From Deltaproteobacteria bacterium (lineage in GTDB: Bacteria > Myxococcota > Myxococcia > Myxococcales > JAHFDP01), in assembly GCA_023248955.1 (NCBI GenBank), contig JAHFDP010000006.1, positions 15,825 through 79,824 of the forward strand: DNA of 64,000 bases, in the 5' to 3' direction. Shown here piece by piece: positions 42,705 to 51,763 of this stretch. Position 1 is the first letter of the stretch. The number at the start of each line of letters is the position of its first letter. Under the pieces are notes generated by a model. That model ran no database searches, was not told the origin of the DNA, and saw nothing but the letters and a program-made list of their open reading frames with translations. The translations under genes were made by a program, and so were the position numbers.

Positions 42705-43229
42705 CTAATGCGGAAACCCGCTCGCCGCCTTGATTGCACGCATCGCGACGAACATCGTCGTTGGTCGCGGCCGGGCCTCCGACTGCCCTTCGAGCGCTTC
42801 GCATGCGACGAACCCGTACTTCGCATAGAAGTTAATCGCATCCGGTTTGGCATCGACAACCACGCCGGCGCAGCCGTAGTCGTCCGCCATCTTTGCGCCG
42901 AGCTTGAACACGAAACGAAGAAGCTGACTTCCGAGCCCGTGGGACTGCGCTGATCGGTCGACCGCAAGCCTAGCGAGCCGAAGGATCGGCAAGGGATAGC
43001 GCGGCATCTTCTTTCGCGCCGCGACGGGGAGATCGTCGATGTCGATCTGGCTTGGAGCGACAGTCGCGAAGCCAAGGACGCGCCTCTCCCGGACCGCGAC
43101 GTAAGTCACGCCCAGGTAATGTCGGAACTGATTCTGGCCAGCGTATTTGTGAAAAAAGAGGTCGAGGACTTCATCACCTGACGCAAACGCTGTTCGGTCG
43201 TCGCTCGGCCACAGAGCCCTAATCTCCAT
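42705..43229 (-). CDS. GNAT acetyltransferase, toxin of a type II TA pair
   Basis: This 174-aa GNAT protein has FHKYAGQNQFRHYLGVTYVAV, RLARLAVDRSAQSHGLGSQLL (acetyl-CoA loop Q-x-x-G-x-G) and CAGVVVDAKPDAINFYAKYGF, matching the TacT/AtaT class that acetylates aminoacyl-tRNA. It overlaps by 11 bp the end of an RHH-type gene, the classic antitoxin-toxin order. Identification as a toxin rests on this pairing. Confidence 0.85.
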   Translation of the reverse strand: MEIRALWPSDDRTAFASGDEVLDLFFHKYAGQNQFRHYLGVTYVAVRERRVLGFATVAPSQIDIDDLPVAARKKMPRYPLPILRLARLAVDRSAQSHGLGSQLLRFVFKLGAKMADDYGCAGVVVDAKPDAINFYAKYGFVACEALEGQSEARPRPTTMFVAMRAIKAASGFPH

Positions 43230-43488
43230 TGCGCATCAGGTCACGCAAAGCGGATGTCGGCTTACCGGATTTCATCTGTTTGAGGATCGCCTCGCCGGTC
43301 TTCCGGGAAACGACGATTCGAGGATGGACGATGAACTCCGTCGGTAGCTCGTCGAGCGCCTGCATGTGGTGCAACAGCGCCTGCTCCAGAAAACGCCCCT
43401 TTTTTACGCCAGTCGTCCGGACATGCCGCTCGAGCAGGTCCCTGGTCGTTTTCGAGATGATCGCGGAAATTTGGGTTTCTTTGAGCAT
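43219..43488 (-). CDS. RHH/DUF-type antitoxin paired with the GNAT toxin
   Basis: This 89-aa protein opens with ETQISAIISKTTRDLLERHVRTTGVKKGRFLEQALLHHM, a ribbon-helix-helix DNA-binding pattern, followed by a toxin-wrapping C-terminus (IVVSRKTGEAILKQMKSGK). It overlaps the toxin by 11 bp. It probably represses its own promoter, in the 51-bp gap before repeat copy D. Confidence 0.8.
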   Translation of the reverse strand: MLKETQISAIISKTTRDLLERHVRTTGVKKGRFLEQALLHHMQALDELPTEFIVHPRIVVSRKTGEAILKQMKSGKPTSALRDLMRNGD

Positions 43489-43538
43489 ACGTATTATCCG
43501 TAGATGAATCTACATTTTTGTATGAACATGTCAATACG

Positions 43539-43733
43539 CTAGTGTCCCAGAATAGAAGTTCGCCGCATAAATGCGGCGGTCGTTTCGGGACACTAGCCGT
43601 CTTGAAGGGGCTCGCCGCCCCTCCCCGCCGGGCGAAGCCCATCGGGGACCCCTCCCTGCTCCGGCGAGACTCCTCGCCGCGGCCGCCTCTGGCGTCCCGA
43701 ATTATCATGCGAACTTCTGTTCCAGGAAACTAG
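43539..43733 (+). repeat. MITE-like palindromic element, copy D (most complete)
   Basis: This is a 195-bp element. Left end CTAGTGTCCCAGAATAG...AAGTTCGC and right end GCGAACTTCTGTTCC...GGAAACTAG are inverted repeats of about 25 bp. The left 58 bp is also self-complementary (CTAGTGTCCC with GGGACACTAG around CCGCATAAATGCGG). The middle holds GGGGACCCCTCC and GCGGCCGCC. There is no ORF with coding features. It sits 51 bp upstream of the antitoxin start and 10 bp from the TonB receptor gene's end. Confidence 0.88.
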
Positions 43734-43742
43734 GGCGAACGT

Positions 43743-46109
43743 TCAGTACTCGCCGCGCACCCCGAGAAATGGGCGAATCGGGAGGTGATTGAACGTCCCC
43801 GCCACCGGCGGAACACCTCCCGCGAAATCACCCTTTCCATAAATCTGCGCGAACTCATTCTGCGCGTTGGTCACGTTCAAAAGCTCCGCATACCAAGCCA
43901 TCGGCAGCGCCCACGCGGAAAAACGCCGCTGCACGCGTACCGAAGCTTCAAAGAAGGTCGGATAGCGCGCGCTGTTCGTCGCTCCAAAGATCGGAACGAA
44001 TTTTTTCTGCGTTTCGTCGCGCGTAAATCCGAGCACCGACGTGAAAGGACGGCCGGTGTGAAAAGTCGCCTGCGCAGCAAGAAGCCAATCGTCGGTCGGT
44101 GTCCACGACACATGCGCCGCCAGCGTTACGCGCTGATCCCACGGTGCCGGATAACGTTCGCGTCCCGTGGCGAGTGGATTTTCGCGATCCGAATAGACGA
44201 ACCCGCTCGACGCGCCATAAGCCCAACGGCGCGTGCGGCCAAGTAGCAAAAGATCGACGCCACGCGCGAATCCGCTGCCAATGCTTTGGTAAACTGGCTG
44301 GCCTGCGGCTATCGCGCGCTGCACGCCAACTTGCGAATCGGGATTCACCGCCAGTTGATCGAGCCACTTGCCCCACGCTTCGAGACGCAGGAGTCCAATC
44401 GGCACCAACTGCTCGAGACCAAGCACCACTTGCACCGAACGCTCCGGCGAGAGCGACGGATTGCCATAGGTCGGATCGCGCAGCAGCGGACTTCCTACCC
44501 GCTCGGTAACCATGCCTGCCGAAAGTTTGAGCACACCGCCGGTCGACAATTCTTGCGCGAGTGCACCGCGCACGACATAGAGCGGCGTCGACGTGTCCGC
44601 CGCTTCTAGCCGCGCACCGCTCTCGAGCGAGAACCCTGCCCACGGACGAAAGAGATGCTCCGCATAAATCGCCGCGCCGTGCTGCGTGATCTGCGGACTC
44701 AGATTCAGATTGGCCGCGCCGGTGTCCACGATCGGAAGCGACGCCCACGGGGCAACGTTGCGGGTGTCCGGAAGCTCGCCCGTGAAAATGTAACGCTGAT
44801 GCGCGAGCTGCGCACCGATCAGCAAGCGATGTCGTTCCGAAAAGGGCAGCGTCAAATCAGCGCGAAACAACTCCATTTGGCGCGTGACATCACGCGCGAA
44901 AGAAATGTCGCTGGCCACCGCGGTGTGATCGGCGTCGTGCGTGATCGCGGCCGTGAGCGACAACGCGCGGGCCGCACCGAGATCGATGCGATCGCGAAGC
45001 ATCCCGAGCTGCAACACGTTGGAGAGTTGAAGCCCGCCGGCGAAATTCACGAGCAGCTCCTCGCCCGGCTTGATCACGAACGACAGGCCGTCCGACGATC
45101 GCAAATACATGGCGTTGATCTCGTGATGCCCGCGATGAAAATTCACGCGGCCCAAATATTCGCCGATGTCTGGAGCGACATAATTTTGCCCGACCAAATG
45201 CAACGCACGCATTCCTGCGAAATAGAGCTCGTAGTAGCTGCGCCGTGCAGCAATCATTGCGCTGAGTCCGTCCACACCAGTCGGCGCCTCCGCGCGCAGT
45301 TTTGCCGTGTTCATCGAAACATCCGCCTCGACGTGCGGACGCGTCGCGTCGCCGTTGGCGTAAGCAACATCGAGCACACCTGACAGTGCGGGCGCGAACG
45401 ACGCCGGCGCAGTGCCCGCGTAAAACTGCGCGGATTCGATCAGCATCGGATTGAACACCGTGGCAAACCCACCAAGATGAAATGGATTCGAAAGCGGCAC
45501 GCCATCGAGCGAAAAGAGCACTTCGTTGGGACCGCCTCCGCGCACAAAAAAAGTGGCGAGAAGATCGGGATCGGCGGCGACGCCGGGCAACGTGTCCACC
45601 ACGCGCGAAATATCCTCGAGCGCACCCGGTGTGCGGTCCACGTCGGCGCGCGAAATTTCGAAGTGGCTGACCGTCGGCGTGTGATCGACCGTGGGCGCGT
45701 CGGGAAGAAAAGAACGCGACGCGACGATGGTGGCTTCGAAATGAGGAATTGGTTTCGTCTCTTCGGCGACCGGCGCGGGTGCTGGTGCAACGGGTTTCGG
45801 CGGCGGCACAAACGTTATCGTCATCTCGATCAGCGCGGCCGCGGGATGCCCGTCCCGTTGCGCGGCGGTGAACGTGCAATGCGTCACGGCATCCAGCGCG
45901 GCGGCATCGAACGCGCGGCTTAGTGGCTGAACGATCACCGCGCTCTTTACTTGCGCGGAAGCATCGAGCATTACGCGCACCACGAGCTGCCCGCCAACGG
46001 CCGTCGCGCGCTCGCTTTCGGGGAAAACCGGCGGCGGACACTTCGCCGTCGCGGGAACGACGATCTCCGCGGCTGCAGCGAGAAGTGTGGCGACGAACGG
46101 TGCGATCAC
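43743..46109 (-). CDS. TonB-dependent outer-membrane receptor with N-terminal TonB-C-like domain
   Basis: The product is 788 aa. After a signal peptide (MIAPFVATLLAAAAEI), residues about 20-110 form a TonB C-terminal-like domain (CPPPVFPESERATAVGGQLVVRVMLD...FDAAALDAVTHCTFTAAQRDG). A Pro-rich linker follows, then a plug (EDISRVVDTLPGVAADPDLLATFFVRGGGPNEVLFSLDGVPL) and a long beta-barrel ending in FLGVRGEY. The combination of a TonB-C-like domain with its receptor in one chain is seen in some deltaproteobacteria. Ligand unknown. It is the terminal gene next to the aryl-polyene operon but is separated by a repeat. Confidence 0.88.
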   Translation of the reverse strand: MIAPFVATLLAAAAEIVVPATAKCPPPVFPESERATAVGGQLVVRVMLDASAQVKSAVIVQPLSRAFDAAALDAVTHCTFTAAQRDGHPAAALIEMTITFVPPPKPVAPAPAPVAEETKPIPHFEATIVASRSFLPDAPTVDHTPTVSHFEISRADVDRTPGALEDISRVVDTLPGVAADPDLLATFFVRGGGPNEVLFSLDGVPLSNPFHLGGFATVFNPMLIESAQFYAGTAPASFAPALSGVLDVAYANGDATRPHVEADVSMNTAKLRAEAPTGVDGLSAMIAARRSYYELYFAGMRALHLVGQNYVAPDIGEYLGRVNFHRGHHEINAMYLRSSDGLSFVIKPGEELLVNFAGGLQLSNVLQLGMLRDRIDLGAARALSLTAAITHDADHTAVASDISFARDVTRQMELFRADLTLPFSERHRLLIGAQLAHQRYIFTGELPDTRNVAPWASLPIVDTGAANLNLSPQITQHGAAIYAEHLFRPWAGFSLESGARLEAADTSTPLYVVRGALAQELSTGGVLKLSAGMVTERVGSPLLRDPTYGNPSLSPERSVQVVLGLEQLVPIGLLRLEAWGKWLDQLAVNPDSQVGVQRAIAAGQPVYQSIGSGFARGVDLLLLGRTRRWAYGASSGFVYSDRENPLATGRERYPAPWDQRVTLAAHVSWTPTDDWLLAAQATFHTGRPFTSVLGFTRDETQKKFVPIFGATNSARYPTFFEASVRVQRRFSAWALPMAWYAELLNVTNAQNEFAQIYGKGDFAGGVPPVAGTFNHLPIRPFLGVRGEY

Positions 46110-46160
46110 GTTTGCGCATCAGACATAGGAACGGGGCCTGTCTTTGCTTGCATCCGCTCC

Positions 46161-46238
46161 GTCATGGCCGGCCGAAGAGCCGGCCATCCACACGCATCGA
46201 GACCTCCGTGGATGGCCGGGTCAAGCCCGGCCATGACG
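46161..46238. repeat. REP-like palindromic repeat, copy 1
   Basis: GTCATGGCCGGCCGAAGAG...CGGCCATCCAC and GTGGATGGCCGGGTCAAG...CCCGGCCATGAC form a long imperfect palindrome. A related element occurs at 51764-51858. It lies in the 163-bp gap between the TonB receptor gene and the flavoprotein gene and could fold as a strong hairpin at the 3' end of the operon. Confidence 0.8.
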
Positions 46239-46272
46239 AGCATGGACAAAATCGTTTGTAGGATGCGCGCGA

Positions 46273-47490
46273 TCACGCCGCGAGCCGTGCGACCTGCGCC
46301 ACTTTGCGTTCATGCTGCGCAACGAACGGATTGCTCTCGTCCCACACGTAGCCCGCGAGCACCGAGCAGATCATTCGCTTCACGGACTCCGCCACGACCG
46401 GTGAGAAAAAAATGCGCGGCAATGTTCCGTCGTACCAGGTGCTCACATAGGTGCGAAACACGTTGGTGCCAAGTTTCATGGGACGCGCGTAGTCGCTCTC
46501 CCAGTCAACCGATTCGCCGGCGAGCTGTCGCATCACCGCTTTCGAGGCGCGATTCGCGGAGGCCAGCGCCAGCGTCACGCCGGACGAAAAAACCGGATCC
46601 AAAAATTCGGTGGCGTTGCCGACCAAGCAGAAGTTGTCGCCGTGAACGCGTTTTACCGAGCAGGCGTAGCCTTCGAGCACACGCGGCGGAAAAATAAATT
46701 CCGTGTCGACGAGCCGCGCCAGATTGTGATCGCTCGCGATTACCGCCCGCAAACACGCCTCGGAATCCGCCGGAAATTGCGCAAACACGCCGCTGTCGCC
46801 GACCACGCCGTACGACGTGACGCCATTGCTAAACGGAATGATCCAGACCCACGCGCCGCCCTTCGGCAACACTACCCAGATGCGGTTGACTTCCGGTCCC
46901 TCCGGACGCCGATCGCCGCGCAGGTGCGTGAACACCGCTTTGCGTTGCGGAAAATTCGACGGTGCATCGAGCGACAAGAGGCGCGGCAACACGCGGCCGT
47001 AGCCACTGGCGTCGATCACGAACCGCGCGGAAATTTCCTGCGCGTGCCCTTCGCGATCGACGACCGTCGCCTTCGGCTTGCTCGACAAATCGACGGCCGT
47101 CACTTCCTGCTCGTAAGCGAACGGCACTCCACGCGCGGCCACGGCATCGGCAAGCGTCTTATCGAAATCCGCGCGCGGAACTTGCCACGTGTGATCCCAA
47201 CCGTTGGTGTGCTGATCGCGAAAATTGAAATCGCAGCGATCATCACCGCGTAAAAAAAGCGCGCCACGTTTGATGATGTAGTCGCGCGCGCGCACGGCCT
47301 CGAGGAGATTCGCTTCGGCCAAGAGATCCATGCAGTGCGGCAACAGACTTTCGCCAATCACGAATCGCGGAAAGTTCTGCTTCTCCACCACCGCCACCGA
47401 ATACCCGGCCTGCGAAAGCAGTGCTGCCGACGAGGACCCTGCTGGCCCTGCGCCGATGACAAGCACATCACATGAGCGAGGCAGATCCAT
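46273..47490 (-). CDS. FAD-dependent oxidoreductase, flavin-halogenase-like
   Basis: This 405-aa protein has the FAD motif VLVIGAGPAGSSSAALLSQAG at the N-terminus, then QVPRADFDKTL and VIDASGYGRVL. The WVWIIP segment matches the W-x-W-x-I-P motif of flavin-dependent halogenases, and GNATEFLDPVFSSG closes the FAD site. Xanthomonadin, a brominated aryl polyene, is made with a related flavoprotein, so halogenation or oxidation of the polyene head or chain is plausible. ATG overlaps the upstream ketosynthase stop (ATGA). It is the last gene of the operon. Confidence 0.85.
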   Translation of the reverse strand: MDLPRSCDVLVIGAGPAGSSSAALLSQAGYSVAVVEKQNFPRFVIGESLLPHCMDLLAEANLLEAVRARDYIIKRGALFLRGDDRCDFNFRDQHTNGWDHTWQVPRADFDKTLADAVAARGVPFAYEQEVTAVDLSSKPKATVVDREGHAQEISARFVIDASGYGRVLPRLLSLDAPSNFPQRKAVFTHLRGDRRPEGPEVNRIWVVLPKGGAWVWIIPFSNGVTSYGVVGDSGVFAQFPADSEACLRAVIASDHNLARLVDTEFIFPPRVLEGYACSVKRVHGDNFCLVGNATEFLDPVFSSGVTLALASANRASKAVMRQLAGESVDWESDYARPMKLGTNVFRTYVSTWYDGTLPRIFFSPVVAESVKRMICSVLAGYVWDESNPFVAQHERKVAQVARLAA

Positions 47491-48716
47491 CAGACACTCC
47501 GGAGAATCAGCGACGTGTTGATGCCGCCAAAGGCGAAATTGTTGTTCATCACCGTGCGCGGCCGCGCATCGCGAACGTCACCGCGCAAATAGTTGAGCGG
47601 CGCACAGCGTTCGTCGACCGTTTCCAAATTGCGCGTGGGCGCCAAAAATTTGTCGCGCATCATGGCCAAGCAAAACGCGACTTCGATCGCACCGCATGCG
47701 CCCAGCGTGTGACCGGTGTTGCTCTTCGTCGAGCTGACCGGCACTTCGCCGCCAACCGACTCGAGCGTGGCGATGCTTTCGGCGATGTCGCCCAGTTCCG
47801 TCGCAGTGCCATGCGCGTTGACGTAGTCGATGTTGTCCGCCGCCGTACCCGCGTCCTTGAGCGCGCGCCGCATGGCACCGGCCATTCCGATGGCCGATGG
47901 ATTCGTCACGTGGCTTCCGTCGCAGTTGGTGCCGAACCCAATCACCTCGGCGTGAATGTGCGCCCCGCGTGCCCGCGCGCGATCGTAACTTTCGAGCACC
48001 ACCGTTCCCGCGCCCTCGCCAACGACCAGCCCGTCGCGCTGCGAATCAAATGGACGCGGCGCCAATTCGGGACGCGTGTTGTACCTCGTTGACGTGGCGT
48101 AAAGAATGTCGAACACACCGGCGTGCATGAAGTGCAGCTCTTCCGCGCCGCCGCAAATCATGACGTCTTGAAAGCCGTGCTTCACCGCTTCGTAGCCGTA
48201 GCCGATCGCTTGGCTCGCGCTGACGCACGCGGCGCAGGTGGTGATGATGCGGCCCTGAATGCCGTAGTACATCGCCAAGTTCGCGGCACAGGTGTGGCTC
48301 ATGAACTTCAGGTAGGAGCTCGAGAGCAGCCCCTTCAAACTGTTGTTTACGAAGAGCTTGCGGCAAAAATCTTCCAGCTCCGACGACGATCCGTGCGTGG
48401 AACCGTAGGCGAGACCAACGTCGCCGGAGCCGAGCTCTTCGGCTGTGAGCCCTGCTTCCTCGACGGCGCGATCAGACGCATACGCCGACAGAAGCGCCAC
48501 GCGCCCCATGGTGCGAATTTTTTTGCGCGGGTAAGTCGAAAAATCGAGATCGCTCACCGGCGCGGCGAGTCGCGTCGCCAAATTGCCGTATTGGTCCCAA
48601 CTGTCTTGCGTGCAGATGCCGTGGCGTCCTTCGCGGAGCGAGAGAGACACCGCGTCGAGCGAATTTCCAATGGGACTCGCCAGCCCAACTCCGGTGATGA
48701 CGACACGACGACTCAC
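47490..48716 (-). CDS. Beta-ketoacyl-ACP synthase (FabF-like, ApeO/ApeR type)
   Basis: This 408-aa condensing enzyme has its active-site Cys in ITTCAACVSASQAIGYG (about residue 165). His residues are in YVNAHGTATELGD and SSTKSNTGHTLGACG, completing the Cys-His-His triad. It extends the polyene chain with malonyl-ACP. The start is GTG 48716, overlapping the ketoreductase stop (GTGA). The C-terminal NNNFAFGGINTSLIL is standard for the family. Confidence 0.92.
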   Translation of the reverse strand: MSRRVVITGVGLASPIGNSLDAVSLSLREGRHGICTQDSWDQYGNLATRLAAPVSDLDFSTYPRKKIRTMGRVALLSAYASDRAVEEAGLTAEELGSGDVGLAYGSTHGSSSELEDFCRKLFVNNSLKGLLSSSYLKFMSHTCAANLAMYYGIQGRIITTCAACVSASQAIGYGYEAVKHGFQDVMICGGAEELHFMHAGVFDILYATSTRYNTRPELAPRPFDSQRDGLVVGEGAGTVVLESYDRARARGAHIHAEVIGFGTNCDGSHVTNPSAIGMAGAMRRALKDAGTAADNIDYVNAHGTATELGDIAESIATLESVGGEVPVSSTKSNTGHTLGACGAIEVAFCLAMMRDKFLAPTRNLETVDERCAPLNYLRGDVRDARPRTVMNNNFAFGGINTSLILRSV

Positions 48717-49450
48717 GCGAGCCCCCCGTTGATGCCGATCACCTGCCCCGTGATGTAGGTCGCGCGATCGCTGGCGAGGAACGCGGCGAGATCGGCCACC
48801 TCGCGCGGCTGCCCGAGGCGCTGCATGGGAATCAGCGGCACGATGTGCTCGAGCGGCGCGTTCTGAATCATCTCCGTCTCGATGAGACCCGGCGCGATCG
48901 CGTTCACCGTGACGTTGCGCTTGGCCAGCTCCTGCGCCAACGCGCGCGTCGCGCCGATGAGCCCCGCCTTGGCCGCCGAATAGTTGACCTGCCCGCGGTT
49001 GCCGGTCACGCCGGAGACCGACGCGATATTCACAATACGACCCCAGCGGCGCCGGACCATCGGCATCACCAGCGGCCGCGTCACATTGTAGAACCCGTCC
49101 AACGTCGTTCGCGTCACCACGTTCCAATCCTCTTCGTTGATCAACGGAAACGCCGCGTCGCGCGCCACGCCCGCGTTGTTCACGAGAATTCCGATCGGCC
49201 GCTGATCCGCGAGCAGGCGCTCCAGCGCAGCGCTGGTCGCAGCGGCGTCCGCAACATCGAACGGCACGAGCTCTACTTGGCCACCGGTCGATTCGATACG
49301 CGCTTTGACCGCCTCGGCCGCCGCGTGATTGGAGCGATAGTTGAGAATGATGGGATGTCCTGCCGCGGCGAGTGCGTCGGCAATCGCTGCGCCGATGCCA
49401 CGGCTTCCACCCGTGATCAACGCACGGCACGCTGAATTTTTTTCGCTCAT
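48713..49450 (-). CDS. 3-oxoacyl-ACP reductase (FabG-like, ApeQ type)
   Basis: This 245-aa SDR has the cofactor motif ITGGSRGIGAAIA, NNAG, and the catalytic triad Ser in NIASVSGVTG, Tyr and Lys in VNYSAAKAG. It reduces the beta-keto group in each elongation cycle. The ATG overlaps the dehydratase gene by 4 bp (ATGA). Confidence 0.93.
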   Translation of the reverse strand: MSEKNSACRALITGGSRGIGAAIADALAAAGHPIILNYRSNHAAAEAVKARIESTGGQVELVPFDVADAAATSAALERLLADQRPIGILVNNAGVARDAAFPLINEEDWNVVTRTTLDGFYNVTRPLVMPMVRRRWGRIVNIASVSGVTGNRGQVNYSAAKAGLIGATRALAQELAKRNVTVNAIAPGLIETEMIQNAPLEHIVPLIPMQRLGQPREVADLAAFLASDRATYITGQVIGINGGLA

Positions 49451-49878
49451 GCGCGGTCCGTTTCCTCGAGCTGGCCTTGGTACACTGAAAGCTGCGCCTG
49501 CGCGATTCGTTCCTCGCCGCGGAGGGCCACGCATTCGAAATTGCCAAGCAGTGCTTCGCCCCAACGCCGACGCGCCTGCACTTCGACCTCATCGCCGATC
49601 GCGAGCGATTCGATCTCGAGCAACATTTGTCGGCACGAAATCAGGTAGCCGAGCTTGACCGGTTCGCCGCGCTGTTGCGCTTGCGCACCGGCATACGCAG
49701 CAATGCTCTGCGCCATGTATTCGAGCAGAAGAAGCGCTGGCACGCGTCCCTCCTCGACGAACGGCGACGATTCGCGAATCACCGCGCGCGTCACCACGCT
49801 CTCGTCGTCCCACGCGACGATCTCGTCAAGGAGCGACATTGGCGCTCGATGCGGAACCAGTTCGCTGATCGGGATCAA
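49447..49878 (-). CDS. 3-hydroxyacyl-ACP dehydratase, hotdog fold (ApeP type)
   Basis: The product is 143 aa from the TTG at 49878: IPISELVPHRAPMSLLDEI ... EEGRVPALLLLEYMAQSIAAYAGAQ, the FabZ/FabA-like hotdog of aryl-polyene clusters. It removes water from the 3-hydroxyacyl chain to give the conjugated double bonds. TTG is preferred over an ATG at 49908 because it gives the TTGA overlap seen throughout this operon and begins just before the conserved LVPHR motif. Confidence 0.88.
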   Translation of the reverse strand: MIPISELVPHRAPMSLLDEIVAWDDESVVTRAVIRESSPFVEEGRVPALLLLEYMAQSIAAYAGAQAQQRGEPVKLGYLISCRQMLLEIESLAIGDEVEVQARRRWGEALLGNFECVALRGEERIAQAQLSVYQGQLEETDRA

Positions 49879-50582
49879 GCGGGCTCCGGTATTACATCGA
49901 TGATACATCCGTGATCGGTCGAAAATGACAGTGCAATCGGTCCCGCGCGACGCTCACGAATCGCGGACACCAGTCCCAGCGACGGCGCCACAGGTGTGGT
50001 CGAAAACGCGGGCGGGACCAGACACGGCGCGGACCCGCGACGCCACTGGTCGAGCCGCGCAAACGAACCGCGACGTTTTTCTCGCGAAAGAAGAAACGCC
50101 GTCGCCATCGGCGAAAGTCCGGGCCGATTGAACGGCGCTCCCGGCGCTTCCTCCGACAACACGAGCAAGACCTCGCCACCGCGCTCGTCTAGCAATCCAA
50201 AGCACTCGAGCAGTCCCATGGCCACCGTCTCGTTGCCCGCGGAAATCGCCGTCGAAACGGCGCGGTTGCCAGTCGCGATCGAAAGCGTGCCCGAGGCGGT
50301 GTTGTTCACGCTGCCGGAAAAACGCGCCGGTGAATATTGGCCGTCGGCGGTGAGCATCTCCAGGAGCGCCACCAGCGTTTCGCTCTCGCCGTAAGCGGTT
50401 CCGTAAACGGTGGGAACGTACGCCAAGATTTCTGCTGGTGCCGCCTCGGCCATCACCGCGGCCGCCATGCGCGTGAGCAGACTGGCGCGGCGCGCGAGTC
50501 GTGAGGGCAAGAGCGCGCAGCTCGGTTCCGCCGATACTTCCGGCGTCCACACACCGACGCCCGTGACGTAAGCGGATGTCAC
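49875..50582 (-). CDS. Ketosynthase-like chain-length-factor partner (ApeC type, no active Cys)
   Basis: The product is 235 aa from GTG 50582. It matches the N-terminal half of ketosynthases (VTGVGVWTPE, MAAAVMAEAAP, GTAYGESETLVALLEML, RFSGSVNNTASGTLSIATGN). The active-site Cys is replaced in NTASGTLS and the His motifs are absent. In aryl-polyene systems such proteins dimerise with a true ketosynthase as a chain length factor. It is coupled to both neighbours by 4-bp overlaps. Confidence 0.85.
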   Translation of the reverse strand: MTSAYVTGVGVWTPEVSAEPSCALLPSRLARRASLLTRMAAAVMAEAAPAEILAYVPTVYGTAYGESETLVALLEMLTADGQYSPARFSGSVNNTASGTLSIATGNRAVSTAISAGNETVAMGLLECFGLLDERGGEVLLVLSEEAPGAPFNRPGLSPMATAFLLSREKRRGSFARLDQWRRGSAPCLVPPAFSTTPVAPSLGLVSAIRERRAGPIALSFSTDHGCIIDVIPEPA

Positions 50583-51748
50583 GCATTCGCTCCGAAGAGC
50601 ACGCTCACGTTGCTTCCTCCAAACGCGAAGGAGTTGCTCAGCACGTGACGACAACGCCGCGCCAGCCGCTGCGGGTTCACGCGAATCTTGAGCGCGGGGT
50701 CCACCGGATCGCAACCGATGCTTGCCGGAATCCATCCGCGCTCGAGCGCAGCGACCGCGAAGATGGCCTCCGTCGCACCGGCCGCGCCGAGCAGATGGCC
50801 CGTGTAACCTTTCGTCGAGGCCACCGGCACATCGCCGCCGAAGAGCGCGCGAATTGCCGAGGCCTCGGCAGCATCGTTAAGCAAAGTCGCGGTGCCGTGC
50901 GCATTGATGTGATCGATCTGCGCTGGTGCAAGCTGGGCCTGCGCTAGCGCTTGTTCCATCGCCGCGCGCGCACCTGCACCGTCGGGACGGGGCGCGGTCA
51001 TGTGGTGCCCGTCGGAAGTTTCACCGACGCCGAGCAACCGCGCCAACGCTTCGCCTTCGCGCTCCAGGAGCAGCAGCGCGCCACCTTCGCCAATGTTCAG
51101 CCCCGCGCGATCTTGCGCGAAGGGCCGACAGGCGCGCGGCGACAAAACCTCAAGACTGTGAAATCCGCGCAGCGTGGTCTGACACAAGCTATCGACCCCG
51201 CCGACGAGAACGGCATCGCACAAATTCGCGCGCAGCAGTCGCCGCGCGGTGCCGAAGACTTTTCCGCTCGAGGAACAGGCGGTCGAGATCACGAACGCTG
51301 GTCCCGCGAGTCCCGTTCGCGCGCGAATGACGTCGAGCACGGCGTGCGGTGCATGCTGGCGATCCCAGTCGTAACCAGCGGGAAGTTGGCCAACGCGTTT
51401 GAATTCGCCGAAAGCGCGCTCAGTCGATTCGATCCCGGAGGTGCTGGTGCCAATCACGATGGCCACGCGCTCAGCGCCCCAGCGTTGTCGCGCGCGCGCT
51501 ATCGGCGTCACGAGCTCGCCGAGCACCCGCCAGGCGATGCGCGTTTGTCGGTTGTCGAATGCCGCAAACGCTGCGGGCAACGAATCGAGTGGCCCGACCA
51601 ATTCGCCCGTGGTCGCCGCGAATGGAAGGTCGAGTGAGCAGGTTTTGAGGCCGCTCTTTCCCGCTTCCAGCGCGCGCAAAACATCCGCGGTCGCGACACC
51701 GAGCGCGTTGCACAATGCGTAAGCTGTAATGGGTGTGCCCGAAAACAT
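50579..51748 (-). CDS. Beta-ketoacyl-ACP synthase (FabB-like, ApeO type)
   Basis: This 389-aa protein has the active Cys in VISTACSSSGKVFG, with His in HINAHGTATLLND and ASTKGYTGHLLGA. It is the second true ketosynthase of the cluster and likely partners with the Cys-less protein encoded next. The ATG is at 51748; upstream open frame is repeat-derived. The preceding 223-bp gap (51749-51971) holds the REP-like repeat copy 2. Confidence 0.92.
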   Translation of the reverse strand: MFSGTPITAYALCNALGVATADVLRALEAGKSGLKTCSLDLPFAATTGELVGPLDSLPAAFAAFDNRQTRIAWRVLGELVTPIARARQRWGAERVAIVIGTSTSGIESTERAFGEFKRVGQLPAGYDWDRQHAPHAVLDVIRARTGLAGPAFVISTACSSSGKVFGTARRLLRANLCDAVLVGGVDSLCQTTLRGFHSLEVLSPRACRPFAQDRAGLNIGEGGALLLLEREGEALARLLGVGETSDGHHMTAPRPDGAGARAAMEQALAQAQLAPAQIDHINAHGTATLLNDAAEASAIRALFGGDVPVASTKGYTGHLLGAAGATEAIFAVAALERGWIPASIGCDPVDPALKIRVNPQRLARRCRHVLSNSFAFGGSNVSVLFGANA

Positions 51749-51763
51749 TTTCAGTAACAGCCC

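Noticed and set aside
46161-46238. GGCCATCCACG-type repeat taken as a sign of an alphaproteobacterial source
   Set aside because: Similar palindromes occur in several lineages; gene content argues more strongly for a deltaproteobacterium-like host.
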